Shown here: in pieces, positions 8,497 through 17,643 of the stretch | How the letters are laid out: each line of letters starts with the position of its first letter | Numbering within the stretch: position 1 is the first letter of the stretch | Assembly: GCA_964610155.1 (NCBI GenBank) | Contig: CAZSUY010000001.1 | Coordinates: forward strand, 62,001-126,000 | DNA length: 64,000 nt | DNA from: JAFGBM01 sp964610155 | Lineage (GTDB): Bacteria > Actinomycetota > Actinomycetes > Actinomycetales > Demequinaceae | Direction: 5' to 3' | Program-made: the position numbers and the translations under genes | Notes under the pieces: generated by a model | Told to the model about the DNA's origin: nothing | Seen by the model: only the letters and a program-made list of their open reading frames with translations | The model's database searches: none

Positions 8497-9824
8497 GCTG
8501 AGTGCCTCCCTAGGCCCTGGTATCGCCACCCTGCGGCACGCCAAGCAACCACATCAAGACAGTTCCTGGCGTCAATCACCCAACGCTCCGCAACCAGACT
8601 CCCGAGGACCACAGGGTCGGCTTCGCGGAACGCCTTCCACTCCGTCGCAACGATGATGACCTGCGCGCCGGTCACCGCCTCCTCGATCGACTCCGAAAAA
8701 ACAAGAGTAGGCCACAACCTGGCGGCGTTCTCCATTGCCTCAGGATCGAAGACCCGGACGTCGGCACCCTCGAGGTGGAGCCTTCCGGCCACATCGAGGG
8801 CAGGCGAGTCACGGATGTCATCCGAATCGGGCTTGAATGCCACTCCGAGGACCGCGACCCTCGCTCCGTCGAGTCGTCCCCCAACGGCTTGGCGCGCCAG
8901 GTCGACAACCCGGGACCTCCTCCGGGTATTGATGTTCTCCACCTCCCTAAGGAAGGCGAGGGACTCAGAGACCCCCAACTCTCCTGCGCGGGCCCGGAAG
9001 GCCCGAATGTCCTTGGGAAGGCAGCCTCCTCCGAAGCCGAGTCCCGCACCCAAGAATTGCCTCCCGATGCGTGCATCGTGACCGATCGCATCCGCGAGGT
9101 CCCCGACATCCGCCCCGACGACCTCGCACAACTCGGCCATCGCGTTGATGAAGGAGATCTTCGTAGCAAGAAAGGCATTGGCCGCGACCTTGGCCAATTC
9201 GGCCGTCGCGAGGTCCGTGACGATGAAGGGGGTCCCGGCTTCAATGATTGTCGAATAGACACGACGCGCGGCCGCCTCGACGGTGCCCGGTCGGGCGGAG
9301 TCCACACCAAGGACGATCCGATCGGGATGAAGGGTGTCCTCTACAGCCAAGCCCTCGCGGAGGAACTCTGGATTCCACCCCAGCTCAACCGCATCGCCAG
9401 CCGGGGCGAGGTCCTTGAACCGCTTCTCCATCGCGGCGGCCGTCCCGACGGGAACGGTCGACTTCCCCAGGATGACCGCGGGCCGGTCAAGCAGGGGGGC
9501 GAGGGTATCGACGACGGCATGGATCTGAGAGAGGTCGGCTGCGTTCCGGCCGCGTTTCTGGGGTGTCCCCACCCCAATGAAATGGATGTCCGCAAAAGAG
9601 GCGGCCTCCGCTGGATCGGTGGTGAATCGCAGGCGACCGGAATCGACGTGCTTTGTAAGCATCTCCGTGAGGCCTGGCTCATAGAACGGAGTCTTCCCCC
9701 CCTTGAGAATGGCGATCTTGGCCTCGTCGATGTCGACACCTATGACCTCATGGCCGATTTCTGCCATGCCGACGGCATGGGTGGCCCCCAGGTATCCCGT
9801 TCCGAACACCGAGACGCATTCCAT
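8493..9824 (-). CDS. ugd: UDP-glucose 6-dehydrogenase
   Basis: Oxidises UDP-glucose to UDP-glucuronate with 2 NAD+. The protein is 443 aa, normal length. It has the Rossmann start MECVSVFGTGYLGATHAVGM, EPGLTEML, and the active-site Cys segment LGFGGGCLPKDIRAF. ALDVAGRL and the C-terminal UDP-binding domain (VIIVATEWKAF) are present. It supplies uronic-acid precursors for surface polysaccharides and is functionally linked to galU at the start of the window. It overlaps the DtxR-family gene by four bases. Confidence 0.95.
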   Translation of the reverse strand: MECVSVFGTGYLGATHAVGMAEIGHEVIGVDIDEAKIAILKGGKTPFYEPGLTEMLTKHVDSGRLRFTTDPAEAASFADIHFIGVGTPQKRGRNAADLSQIHAVVDTLAPLLDRPAVILGKSTVPVGTAAAMEKRFKDLAPAGDAVELGWNPEFLREGLAVEDTLHPDRIVLGVDSARPGTVEAAARRVYSTIIEAGTPFIVTDLATAELAKVAANAFLATKISFINAMAELCEVVGADVGDLADAIGHDARIGRQFLGAGLGFGGGCLPKDIRAFRARAGELGVSESLAFLREVENINTRRRSRVVDLARQAVGGRLDGARVAVLGVAFKPDSDDIRDSPALDVAGRLHLEGADVRVFDPEAMENAARLWPTLVFSESIEEAVTGAQVIIVATEWKAFREADPVVLGSLVAERWVIDARNCLDVVAWRAAGWRYQGLGRHSA

Positions 9825-9869
9825 GCCGTCAACCCTATCCTTCGAGCGTCGCGCCTCTGAGGATCGAGG

Positions 9870-11027
9870 TCAGCGCACCGAAGCCACTGCCGTCTTCCCA
9901 ACCGACTCGACAATCGCGGGTCCATCGGAGTGGGGAATGAACGCGGCGTCGCCCTTGGCAAGGGTCATCTCACCGGTGCTGGACCGGACGGCGGCCTCAC
10001 CCTCGAGGGACAGGACCATGCGAGGCCCGGCCACGAACTCGACGCTTCCTCCCTCGACAACCGCGAGGCGGTATTCCTCGGCTACCGGCGTGTAGACAGA
10101 CTTCTTGCCCTCGCGCGATACCTCCGGTCGATCGGGGGTGGAGGGCATGGTCTTAGACACCGCGAGCAGGCCTTCAACATCGATGTGCTTGCTCGTGAGG
10201 CCCGCGCGAATCACATTGTCGGAGCTCGCCATGATCTCGAGCCCCACGCCGCTGAGGTGGCCGTGGATGATGCCATCCGAGGTGAAACATGCCTCACCGG
10301 GAGCGAGGCGTACGACGTTCATGGCGAGGGCGATGAGCACCCCACGGTCTCCTGGAAAATGAACCGCCGCGTTTGCCGCGACCGTGAGGCTGGGGCTCGC
10401 TCCTTCCCATTCCCCCACGCGGGCAAGGTCCGCGACGAGGCCGGGGACTCCTTCATTCGCCATCACTCCCTTGAGGAACGGGACGAACCCTTCCGGGACG
10501 CCACCGGAACAACACAGCGTCGCCAGCTCGTCCGCGACGGGACCTCCGATGCGGCCAAGGTCCTCCGCCACACGCTCGGCCTCCCTGAAGCCAGATAGGA
10601 GGACCAAGGGTGTGAGGGCGACAATCATCTCGGGCTTGTGACTGTCATCGCGGTAAACGCGATCCGGAGCGTTCCGCGGTATCCCTGCCTCTTCCTCCCT
10701 GGCGAAACCCACCCGCGCGGCCTCGGCGCTCGGGTGAACCTGGATCGATAGCGGCTTGGCGATCGCGAGGATCTTGAGGAGGAAGGGGAGCTGGCCGTCG
10801 TAGGCGGCGACGACATCCTCACCGAGCATGCCGACGGGGTCGGCTGCGATCACCTCGTCAAGGGGCACCCTCTCACCGTCGACCTCGACGACGGCCGGTC
10901 CACCGGGATGGGCTCCCCACCAGGCCTCCGCGTACGGGCCTCCATCGGGCTCGATCCCTAGGAGGCCTGGAAGGTCGGTTGATGAGCCCCAGGCGTAGCG
11001 CTTGAGGGCCGGTCGCGCAAGATACAT
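9870..11027 (-). CDS. manA: mannose-6-phosphate isomerase, class I
   Basis: Interconverts fructose-6-P and mannose-6-P (Zn-dependent cupin), feeding GDP-mannose and mannosylated envelope lipids. The protein is 385 aa. Metal-site motifs are visible: LSIQVHPSAEAA, DDSHKPEMIVAL with its Glu, and the C-terminal half FTSDGIIHGHLSGVGLEI. A Trp-rich N-terminus (YAWGS, EAWWGAHP) is typical. It is in the same direction as ugd (45-base gap) and divergent from serC. Confidence 0.95.
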   Translation of the reverse strand: MYLARPALKRYAWGSSTDLPGLLGIEPDGGPYAEAWWGAHPGGPAVVEVDGERVPLDEVIAADPVGMLGEDVVAAYDGQLPFLLKILAIAKPLSIQVHPSAEAARVGFAREEEAGIPRNAPDRVYRDDSHKPEMIVALTPLVLLSGFREAERVAEDLGRIGGPVADELATLCCSGGVPEGFVPFLKGVMANEGVPGLVADLARVGEWEGASPSLTVAANAAVHFPGDRGVLIALAMNVVRLAPGEACFTSDGIIHGHLSGVGLEIMASSDNVIRAGLTSKHIDVEGLLAVSKTMPSTPDRPEVSREGKKSVYTPVAEEYRLAVVEGGSVEFVAGPRMVLSLEGEAAVRSSTGEMTLAKGDAAFIPHSDGPAIVESVGKTAVASVR

Positions 11028-11070
11028 GGACCCATCATCCCAGCCCTTAGGAGGGCATTAGACTCATGCC

Positions 11071-12222
11071 ATGCCGAACGACCTGGCGATCCCCGCAACC
11101 CTCCTTCCCCGCGACGGGCGCTTCGGTTCTGGTCCATCCAAGATACGAGACGAGCAGCTCGACGCCATTCGCGCCGCTCAGCCGGGCATCCTCGGAACCT
11201 CCCATCGTCAGGCGCCGGTCAGAAACCTTGTGGGCGATGTCCGCACGATGCTGTCCGACTTCTTCCGCCTCCCCAATGGCTACGAGGTCATCCTCGGCAA
11301 CGGGGGTTCCACCCTCTTCTTCGATGCGGCGGCCTTCGCCCTCGTTCGTGCCAAGGCCCAGCACTGTGTGTTCGGGGAGTTCGGTGCCAAGTTCGCCAAG
11401 GCAACAAACGGCGCGCCCCACCTAGACACCACGAGCGTGATCGAGGCCGAGGCGGGCTCTATTGCCCTTCCTGTGGCCAAGGAGGGCATCGACACCTACG
11501 CCTGGCCTCACAACGAGACCTCTACGGGAGCGATGGCTCCCGTGACGCGGCCCGCGGGCATCGGCGACGCCCTGGTGCTCGTCGACGGGACGTCGGCGGC
11601 CGGTGGAACGGTGGTCGACGTCTCCCAAACCGACGCCTACTTCTTCGCCCCGCAGAAGAACTTCGCGTCCGACGGTGGGCTGTGGTTCGCCGTGGTGTCT
11701 CCCGCGGCGATCACCCGGATCGAGGAGATCGCGGAGTCGGGACGCCACATTCCTGCCACTTTCTCCCTGAAGGACGCGATCGACAACTCCCGCCTCAACC
11801 AGACCCTGAACACACCAGCCATCACGACACTGCTCCTCATGAGGGCTCAGTTGGAGTGGCTCCTGGCGCAAGGGGGGATGGACTTCGCTGTCGCCCGCAC
11901 CGCCGACTCATCGGGACGCCTATATTCGTGGGCGGAGGCTGCCGAATTCGCAGAGATGTTCATCACTCAGCCCTCCCATCGATCTAGTGTCGTGGGTACC
12001 GTCGATCTTGTGGGTGTCGATTCCGGCACCCTACGCAAGGTCCTGAAGGAAAATGGCATTGTCGATATCGATCCGTATCGGAAGCTCGGTCGGAACCAGA
12101 TCCGGGTGGGGATGTTCCCGGCGGTCGATCCCGACGATGTCTCGGCCCTGACGGCATGCATCGATTGGGTGGTGGAGCGCCTTGGCAAGCAAGAAGGTCC
12201 AGGAGAAGCCTCACCTGCGTAG
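11071..12222 (+). CDS. serC: phosphoserine aminotransferase
   Basis: Transaminates 3-phosphohydroxypyruvate to phosphoserine in serine biosynthesis. The protein is 383 aa, class V PLP fold. GSGPSKIRDEQLDAI is the actinobacterial SerC N-terminus. The Schiff-base lysine is K196 in FFAPQKNFASDGG, and VDGTSAAGG and LNQTLNTPA are conserved. The 3' end overlaps the CAP-protein start by 41 bases, implying translational coupling. Confidence 0.95.
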   Translation: MPNDLAIPATLLPRDGRFGSGPSKIRDEQLDAIRAAQPGILGTSHRQAPVRNLVGDVRTMLSDFFRLPNGYEVILGNGGSTLFFDAAAFALVRAKAQHCVFGEFGAKFAKATNGAPHLDTTSVIEAEAGSIALPVAKEGIDTYAWPHNETSTGAMAPVTRPAGIGDALVLVDGTSAAGGTVVDVSQTDAYFFAPQKNFASDGGLWFAVVSPAAITRIEEIAESGRHIPATFSLKDAIDNSRLNQTLNTPAITTLLLMRAQLEWLLAQGGMDFAVARTADSSGRLYSWAEAAEFAEMFITQPSHRSSVVGTVDLVGVDSGTLRKVLKENGIVDIDPYRKLGRNQIRVGMFPAVDPDDVSALTACIDWVVERLGKQEGPGEASPA

Positions 12223-12901
12223 AGCGCGGGCTGGTTGGTTGGCGCTCACCGCTGCATTCACCGGGTTTGCGGTCGTCGCCTCTGTGCTGGGCGTGGTCGT
12301 TGCCGGACCCCTCACGGTCGAGGCACACACCGGGAGCATCCTGCCCCCCGTCGCCCCCGTCGACGACCCGGCGCCCGCCCCCGCGGTCACGGCCTCCCCG
12401 GCGGACTCCTCGGCACCAGCGGTCGCCGAGATGTTCGACGCCCCCGATGTCACTGTCGTTCCGCCGCCTCCACCCAAGGCATCGTCATCCGGGGGTCACG
12501 GGTCGACCCCCGCGATGCTGGCATTCGTGAACTCTCAGCGTGCCGCCAACGGCCTTGCACCGCTGAAGTGGTCGTCATCGCTCGCCAGTAAGGCTCAGGC
12601 GTGGTCGAACTCCATGGCCGCGACCGACGACGCCGTACCCTGCAACGCGGGTGCCGCGCTCGCCCACAATCCAAATCCTCCATCAGGAGGAGAGAACGTC
12701 GCGCAGAACTATATGGGGACGGGTGGCTGCGCCGTGTACGGCCTCCTCTCCTGGACGGCGTCTCTCAACGTAGCGGATTCGAGATGGATGGCGTCTCCGG
12801 GTCACCGAGCCAACATCCTCAACCCCTCCTGGACGAGGATGGGCGGCGGCGGCAAGCAGAGCGCAGAGGGCGTCTGGTACTGGACCCAGGACTTCCAGTA
12901 G
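12182..12901 (+). CDS. secreted CAP (SCP/PR1-like) domain protein
   Basis: A 239-aa exported protein. There is a membrane/signal segment (WLALTAAFTGFAVVASVLG, ~19-41), a Pro/Ala-rich spacer, and a CAP domain from ~112: FVNSQRAANGLAPLKW, GGENVAQN and WMASPGHRANILNPSW. The domain is known from secreted proteins; its bacterial function is mostly unknown. The start chosen is TTG 12182, preceded by GGTGGAG at 5 bases and lying inside serC. No ATG is available before the signal segment. Confidence 0.82.
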   Translation: MASKKVQEKPHLRRARAGWLALTAAFTGFAVVASVLGVVVAGPLTVEAHTGSILPPVAPVDDPAPAPAVTASPADSSAPAVAEMFDAPDVTVVPPPPPKASSSGGHGSTPAMLAFVNSQRAANGLAPLKWSSSLASKAQAWSNSMAATDDAVPCNAGAALAHNPNPPSGGENVAQNYMGTGGCAVYGLLSWTASLNVADSRWMASPGHRANILNPSWTRMGGGGKQSAEGVWYWTQDFQ

Positions 12902-12904
12902 GGA

Positions 12905-14098
12905 CTAGGTCTCGAGGCCAAGCCCGCGTTCATGCGCCCGCCCGGGCGGGATCCATCGCTGAAGCATGACCGTCGAGCCCAGGCTGACCGCCCCCACTCC
13001 GGCGATCCCCACTGGAAGGGCCACAAGCGCGCCAAGAGAGACAAGCACGGGTCCCGTCAACAACCCGATATCGGCCAGGACCATCCACAACCCCAGGAAG
13101 ACCGACCTCGAGTGAGACGGGGCGATGTCCGCGCCCAAGGTCATGACCAGACCCGAGCCCCAGCCATTGCCGACGCCCAAGATAATGGCCGCGACGGTCA
13201 GTCCCACGGCCCCGGTCGACAAGGGCAGGAGGAGGAACCCGAGAGCCAACGCCACGTTCGAGGGCACGGCGGACCATCGACGCCCCCACCGATCGCTCAC
13301 CGACCCGGCTGGGTAGAAGAGCAGCATGTCGACGGCCGCAGAGACCGCGAAGATCGCGGTGGCCTTCGAGTCGGGGAGCCCCAGGTGATCGGCCCACAAG
13401 GGGATCGCCACCAACCGGACGTTCCGCACGGCGGTTGTCAGCGCGATGGCCACACCGAGGGTCGAGAAGATGTGTCGGTTCTCACGGACGACCGTGAGCG
13501 TGGATGCGTGCTCGCTTCTGGTGTGATGCCGCCCCTCGTGCCACCCACCAGACACCACCAAGTCTGCCGCGGCCGCTGCGATGACAACCGCCGCGAGAAC
13601 ATACGCCGAACGCAATCCATAGAGGTGAATGACCATCGCCCCGACGGCAGGTCCGATGAAGTTCGAGATGCGCCACATCCCCGCCAGGGTCGTCAATGCC
13701 CGGGCCTTTCTTGATCCGTGGACGAGGTCAATAGCCTGGGCCTGACGGGCGATATGAAATATGGAATGACCGACGCCGAACACCATGATCGCCATGATGA
13801 ACGGAAGGAGCACCCCGCTCCCCGCACAGCCGCAGGCCGCACCGGCCATGCCCACTAGTCCGATCACGGCGGTTCGGCTGGCTCCCCGCCTAGCCATGAG
13901 AGCCCCACCAACCACGCTCCCCACGAGTTTCCCGGCGGCAAAGACTCCCACAACCGCCGACGAGATCATCACGGATGCCCCCATGCGAAGAGCCGACAAG
14001 GCGATGATCGGGTACATGGCGCCGACGCCGACCTCGGCGAGGAGGGTAGGGATGTAAACAGGTCGAAGGAGCGGGCGGTACCACCGGAGAGGGGACAC
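12905..14098 (-). CDS. MFS transporter
   Basis: A ~397-aa major facilitator with about 12 hydrophobic segments. The loop 2-3 motif is present as ALMARRGASRTA, and its second copy as GSVSDRWGRRWS. The N-terminus resembles drug/sugar-efflux MFS proteins of actinobacteria. Substrate is unknown. The frame stays open to 14230, but that extension is antisense to the DUF3027 repeats and encodes an implausible NLWLS repeat. GTG 14098, preceded by GGGGG, is the likely start. It converges with the CAP gene (stops 3 bases apart). Confidence 0.85.
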   Translation of the reverse strand: MSPLRWYRPLLRPVYIPTLLAEVGVGAMYPIIALSALRMGASVMISSAVVGVFAAGKLVGSVVGGALMARRGASRTAVIGLVGMAGAACGCAGSGVLLPFIMAIMVFGVGHSIFHIARQAQAIDLVHGSRKARALTTLAGMWRISNFIGPAVGAMVIHLYGLRSAYVLAAVVIAAAAADLVVSGGWHEGRHHTRSEHASTLTVVRENRHIFSTLGVAIALTTAVRNVRLVAIPLWADHLGLPDSKATAIFAVSAAVDMLLFYPAGSVSDRWGRRWSAVPSNVALALGFLLLPLSTGAVGLTVAAIILGVGNGWGSGLVMTLGADIAPSHSRSVFLGLWMVLADIGLLTGPVLVSLGALVALPVGIAGVGAVSLGSTVMLQRWIPPGRAHERGLGLET

Positions 14099-14117
14099 GG
14101 AAGGCCCCCGAACAGCG

Positions 14118-14978
14118 CTACTCAGCGGGAGTCGCCTCCTCGGCTTCCTCCGGCAGTTCAACAGCATCGGGTTCGACAACAACAGGTTCGACAGCCACAG
14201 GTTCGACAGCCACAGGTTCGACGTCCTCAAGGTCCTCGGCGGTGAGGTCGACCATCATGGCGGCCACGGTATCGACCACGGGGGCGTTCGCGGGCCAGAG
14301 ACCACCATGTAGCTCCACGTCCGTCTCGGAATGGGCGCCACAACCGTGATCTACGCTGACCACCTTGCCGTCGGACGGGGACCACTCGTTCGCGCACACA
14401 CCAAAGACCATTCGCCAAGAACCGGGGAGGGCGGCGAAGAACCCGCAGTTCGCACAGGCTGCCGTCGCCGCGATGGCCTCAGGAGCCTGTGGCCCGTGCG
14501 AACCGGCATACCAACGCTCGGCCGCGTTATCTCGTCCATCCGCGCCCAGCACCCTCGCGCGGCCCAATCCGAGCTCCCACAGGGCGACCGCATCGGCATC
14601 CTCATCGTCGGTGACCTCGTACCCCGGAACCAGCCGGGCATCCTCCGGGACCAACGGAAGGACCATGCCGGGTTCGAGGTCGCCCGGTTGTATCCGATCC
14701 GACCACGGCACCCAGGCCGGAGCGAGAAGGGCATCATCCGCTGGAACGAGGTTCGCCTCGCAGATCCTGGCCGTGTCATCCTCTGGGCACCGGGAGACGG
14801 TCACGGCCCATACCCACCCCCGATACCCGGGGACGCGAGCACCGAAGAGATGGGTAACGAGCAGGTCTCCGGCTTCACCCGAAGCCAGGTGGTCGCCAAC
14901 CTCGTCATCGTCGGAGGCAACCTCGAGTGCGGCCTCACGGGCAATGTCGATGGCGGAATCTAGGATTGTGTCGGTCAC
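14118..14978 (-). CDS. DUF3027 domain protein
   Basis: A 286-aa cytoplasmic protein of the actinobacterial DUF3027 family. The N-terminal part (residues 1-~235) has WVWAVTVSR, EANLVPADDALLAPAWVPW and a probable zinc site (CANCGFF ... GVCANEW ... DHGCGAHSE, four cysteines plus His). It ends in an acidic tail with repeated VEPVAVEPVAVEP units. The function is unknown. It follows the cold-shock-domain gene with a one-base overlap, a conserved neighbour pair in this phylum, suggesting a nucleic-acid-related role. Confidence 0.8.
   Translation of the reverse strand: MTDTILDSAIDIAREAALEVASDDDEVGDHLASGEAGDLLVTHLFGARVPGYRGWVWAVTVSRCPEDDTARICEANLVPADDALLAPAWVPWSDRIQPGDLEPGMVLPLVPEDARLVPGYEVTDDEDADAVALWELGLGRARVLGADGRDNAAERWYAGSHGPQAPEAIAATAACANCGFFAALPGSWRMVFGVCANEWSPSDGKVVSVDHGCGAHSETDVELHGGLWPANAPVVDTVAAMMVDLTAEDLEDVEPVAVEPVAVEPVVVEPDAVELPEEAEEATPAE
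14164..14222 (-). repeat. 15-bp tandem repeat encoding VAVEP units
   Basis: Tandem, nearly identical 15-base units (TTCGACAGCCACAGG on the + strand) encode V(A/V)VEP pentapeptides in the DUF3027 tail. Four units are recognisable, the outermost diverged. Expansion or contraction would keep the frame. Confidence 0.8.
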
Positions 14979-15379
14979 TACGACTCCAGTTGCTCGGCGG
15001 CGCCTCTAAGGACAGACGCGATCTGCTTCGCCTTCTCGGGGTCGGGATAGCGGCCACGACGAAGACCGGTCGACACGCCATCGAGCATCTTGATGAGGTC
15101 CTCGATGATGACGGTCATGTCGTCCGTCGGCTTCCTATGGGCGGCCGCCAGGCTCGGAACCGGCTCAACGACGGTCAGGGTCAAGACGGAAGGGCCACGC
15201 CGTCCATCGACGACGGAGAACTCAACCTTCGTCCCTGGCCGGAGCGCGGCGACTCCGTCGGGGAGCGCGGCGGCACGAACGTGAACGTCGCTGCCGTCGT
15301 CCCCGCTGATGAATCCAAACCCCTTCTCGGGGTCATAGAACCTGACTTTGCCGGTTGGCACGTCACCCTCACTGACCAT
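14978..15379 (-). CDS. cold-shock-domain protein with C-terminal extension
   Basis: A 133-aa protein. Residues ~9-70 form a cold-shock domain: GKVRFYDPEKGFGFISGDDG carries the RNP1-like motif and SDVHV the RNP2-like motif, though RNP2 is usually DVFVH. A 60-aa helical extension (DDMTVIIEDLIKMLDGVS onward) is not found in the small CspA proteins. It probably binds single-stranded RNA or DNA. It is coupled to the DUF3027 gene. Confidence 0.85.
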   Translation of the reverse strand: MVSEGDVPTGKVRFYDPEKGFGFISGDDGSDVHVRAAALPDGVAALRPGTKVEFSVVDGRRGPSVLTLTVVEPVPSLAAAHRKPTDDMTVIIEDLIKMLDGVSTGLRRGRYPDPEKAKQIASVLRGAAEQLES

Positions 15380-15571
15380 CGGGGCGGCCGCACGCCGCGG
15401 GCGCCATTGGAGACCAGTCTAGCCGTCGGCCCGACTCGATACACCTGACCGGTGTCCCACGGGTGTTCGCCCGGCGTTCTCGTCCACCGCTGATGCCAAG
15501 GTGCCGCACCGGCTCCGAGGGCCGTCTAGCTTCGGTTTACCAACCTTGAGTGATCTGAATCTGGAGGAGAC

Positions 15572-15862
15572 ATGACCCAGTACCACGTGAACGCCGCGGA
15601 TATCGCGCAGGCCGGTTCCCGAGCGACTGCATCCGCCGCCGCCATCCGAGCGGAGGTTGCCGCGATGCTGGCCAACCTTACGGGGCTCGAGGCCACCTGG
15701 CAGGGAGGCGCCTCACACGCCTTTGCGGCCCTCCTGTCCGAGTGGCGAGCCGCGCAGGCGCAACTCGAGCACGCCCTCGATGCGATCTCCACCGGACTTG
15801 CCCGGGCGGCGACCGAATACGACTTCGCAGAATCCTCGGCGATGCGCCTGTTCTCTCGCTGA
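15572..15862 (+). CDS. WXG100-family (ESAT-6-like) protein
   Basis: A 96-aa protein forming the helix-turn-helix hairpin of WXG100 proteins, with the hallmark turn WQGG (in LEATWQGGASHAF) at mid-length and a C-terminal YDFAESSAM segment similar to the YxxxD/E secretion signal. There is a good ribosome binding site (GGAGGAGA). Such proteins are normally exported by an ESX/type VII system, but no EccC-type ATPase or partner is encoded in this window. Confidence 0.85.
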   Translation: MTQYHVNAADIAQAGSRATASAAAIRAEVAAMLANLTGLEATWQGGASHAFAALLSEWRAAQAQLEHALDAISTGLARAATEYDFAESSAMRLFSR

Positions 15863-15880
15863 CGCTGGATAGGTCGTGAC

Positions 15881-15917
15881 AAAACGAGGGGCCCAGGGTT
15901 TCCCCCGGACCCCTCGT
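15881..15917 (-). terminator. rho-independent terminator of groEL
   Basis: On the reverse strand ACGAGGGG pairs with CCCCTCGT around a GC-rich loop and is followed by TTTTGT. It is 16 bases after the groEL stop and just beyond the converging WXG100 gene. Confidence 0.75.
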
Positions 15918-15932
15918 CAGTTTGGAGGGGGC

Positions 15933-17561
15933 TTAGAAACCCATGCCCCCCATGTCTCCGCCACCACCGGCAGGCATCTTCGGTTCGGGCTCTGGCTTGT
16001 CTGCCACTACGGCCTCGGTTGTGAGGAACAGCGCGGCAATCGATGCTGCGTTCTGAAGCGCCGAACGAGTCACCTTGACCGGATCGTTGATGCCAGCGGC
16101 CATCAGGTCCTCATACAAACCGGTCTCAGCGTTGAGCCCATGACCGTGAGGGAGGGACCGAACCTTCTCAACCACCACTCCGCCCTCAAGGCCGGCGTTG
16201 ACCGCGATCTGGCGGAGCGGAGCGGACAGGGCCGACTCCACGATCCTGGCGCCGGTCGCCTCGTCACCCTCGAGTTTGAGGTTCTTGAAGGCCTTCTCGC
16301 CCGCCTGGATAAGAGAGACGCCACCACCGGCGACGATCCCCTCCTCGACGGCCGCCTTCGCATTGCGTACCGCGTCCTCGATCCGGTGCTTGCGCTCCTT
16401 GAGCTCCACCTCGGTGGCTGCACCCGCCTTGATGACGGCAACACCGCCGACGAGCTTGGCCAGACGCTCTTGGAGCTTCTCCTTGTCGTAGTCGGAGTCG
16501 GAGTTCTCTATCTCCTGCCGAATCTGCTTGACCCGACCCTCGATCTGCTCCGTGGCTCCGCCTCCCTCGATGATGGTCGTGTCGTCCTTGGTGACGAGCA
16601 CCTTGCGGGCGGTTCCCAGGAGGTCGAGCGTAGCGTTCTCAAGGGAAAGGCCGACGGCCTCGGAGATGACCTGGGCCCCCGTGAGGATGGCCATGTCCTG
16701 AAGCATCGCCTTGCGTCGGTCACCGAAGCCCGGTGCCTTCATGGCGACGGCCTTGAAGGTGCCACGGATCTTGTTGACGACGAGGGTCGCAAGAGCCTCG
16801 CCCTCAAGGTCCTCCGCGATGACGACGAGGGGCTTGCCTGCCTGCATGACCTTCTCCAGCAGCGGGAGCAGGTCCTTGATCGAGGAGATCTTCGTTTCGC
16901 ACAACAGGATGTAGACATCCTCCAGCACGGCCTCCTGGCGCTCCGGGTCGGTCACGAAGTAAGCCGAGAGGAAGCCCTTGTCGAAACGCATGCCCTCGGT
17001 CAACTCGAGTTCAAGTCCAAGACCACTCGACTCCTCGACGGTTATGACGCCTTCCTTGCCGACCTTGTCCATCGCCTCTGCGATGAGGTCGCCAATGACG
17101 GGGTCACCAGCGGAGATGCCCGCGGTCGCGGCGATCTCCTCCTTGGTTTCGACCTCCTTGGCGTCCGCGAGGAGCGCCTTGGTGACGGCCTCGGTGGCCT
17201 TCTCGATCCCGCGCTTGAGCGCGATCGGGTTGGCACCGGCGGCCACGTTCCTCAAACCTTCGCGAACGAGGGCCTGGGCAAGAACCGTCGCCGTCGTTGT
17301 GCCGTCACCGGCAACGTCGTCGGTCTTCTTGGCGACCTCCTTGACGAGTTCGGCGCCGATCTTCTCGAACGGCTCTTCGAGCTCGATCTCCTTTGCGATC
17401 GACACGCCATCATTCGTGATAGTGGGGGCTCCCCACTTCTTCTCCAACACCACGTTGCGACCCTTGGGTCCGAGGGTAACCCTGACCACATTGGCGAGGG
17501 CATTCATCCCCCGTTCCATGCCACGGCGGGCCTCTTCATCGAAGGCAATTGTCTTTGCCAT
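15933..17561 (-). CDS. groL: chaperonin GroEL
   Basis: 60-kDa chaperonin, 542 aa, full length. The N-terminus MAKTIAFDEEARRGMERG, the ATP-site VAGDGTTTATVLAQ, the VEEGIVAGGG segment and a Gly/Met tail (GGGGDMGGMGF) are present. The Gly/Met tail indicates the essential GroEL2-type copy rather than the His-tailed GroEL1 of mycobacteria. There is no groES beside it, so the co-chaperonin is encoded elsewhere. Upstream are two CIRCE operators, so heat-shock control by HrcA is expected. Confidence 0.97.
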   Translation of the reverse strand: MAKTIAFDEEARRGMERGMNALANVVRVTLGPKGRNVVLEKKWGAPTITNDGVSIAKEIELEEPFEKIGAELVKEVAKKTDDVAGDGTTTATVLAQALVREGLRNVAAGANPIALKRGIEKATEAVTKALLADAKEVETKEEIAATAGISAGDPVIGDLIAEAMDKVGKEGVITVEESSGLGLELELTEGMRFDKGFLSAYFVTDPERQEAVLEDVYILLCETKISSIKDLLPLLEKVMQAGKPLVVIAEDLEGEALATLVVNKIRGTFKAVAMKAPGFGDRRKAMLQDMAILTGAQVISEAVGLSLENATLDLLGTARKVLVTKDDTTIIEGGGATEQIEGRVKQIRQEIENSDSDYDKEKLQERLAKLVGGVAVIKAGAATEVELKERKHRIEDAVRNAKAAVEEGIVAGGGVSLIQAGEKAFKNLKLEGDEATGARIVESALSAPLRQIAVNAGLEGGVVVEKVRSLPHGHGLNAETGLYEDLMAAGINDPVKVTRSALQNAASIAALFLTTEAVVADKPEPEPKMPAGGGGDMGGMGF

Positions 17562-17643
17562 AGGGATGCGCTCCTCCACGATCGTCGGTGGGCTCCGCAA
17601 CCGATACGATCACCGTCGTATCCGCGCGCTAGCCATACGTTCC

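Noticed and set aside
8775..9860. A 361-codon open frame antisense to ugd
   Set aside because: The opposite strand is a complete UDP-glucose dehydrogenase with all motifs; the antisense translation is repetitive in charged residues without homology.
14099..14230. N-terminal extension of the MFS transporter with repeated NLWLS units
   Set aside because: The repeats are the reverse complement of the VAVEP-coding tandem repeat in the DUF3027 gene; transporters do not start this way, and GTG 14098 is better.
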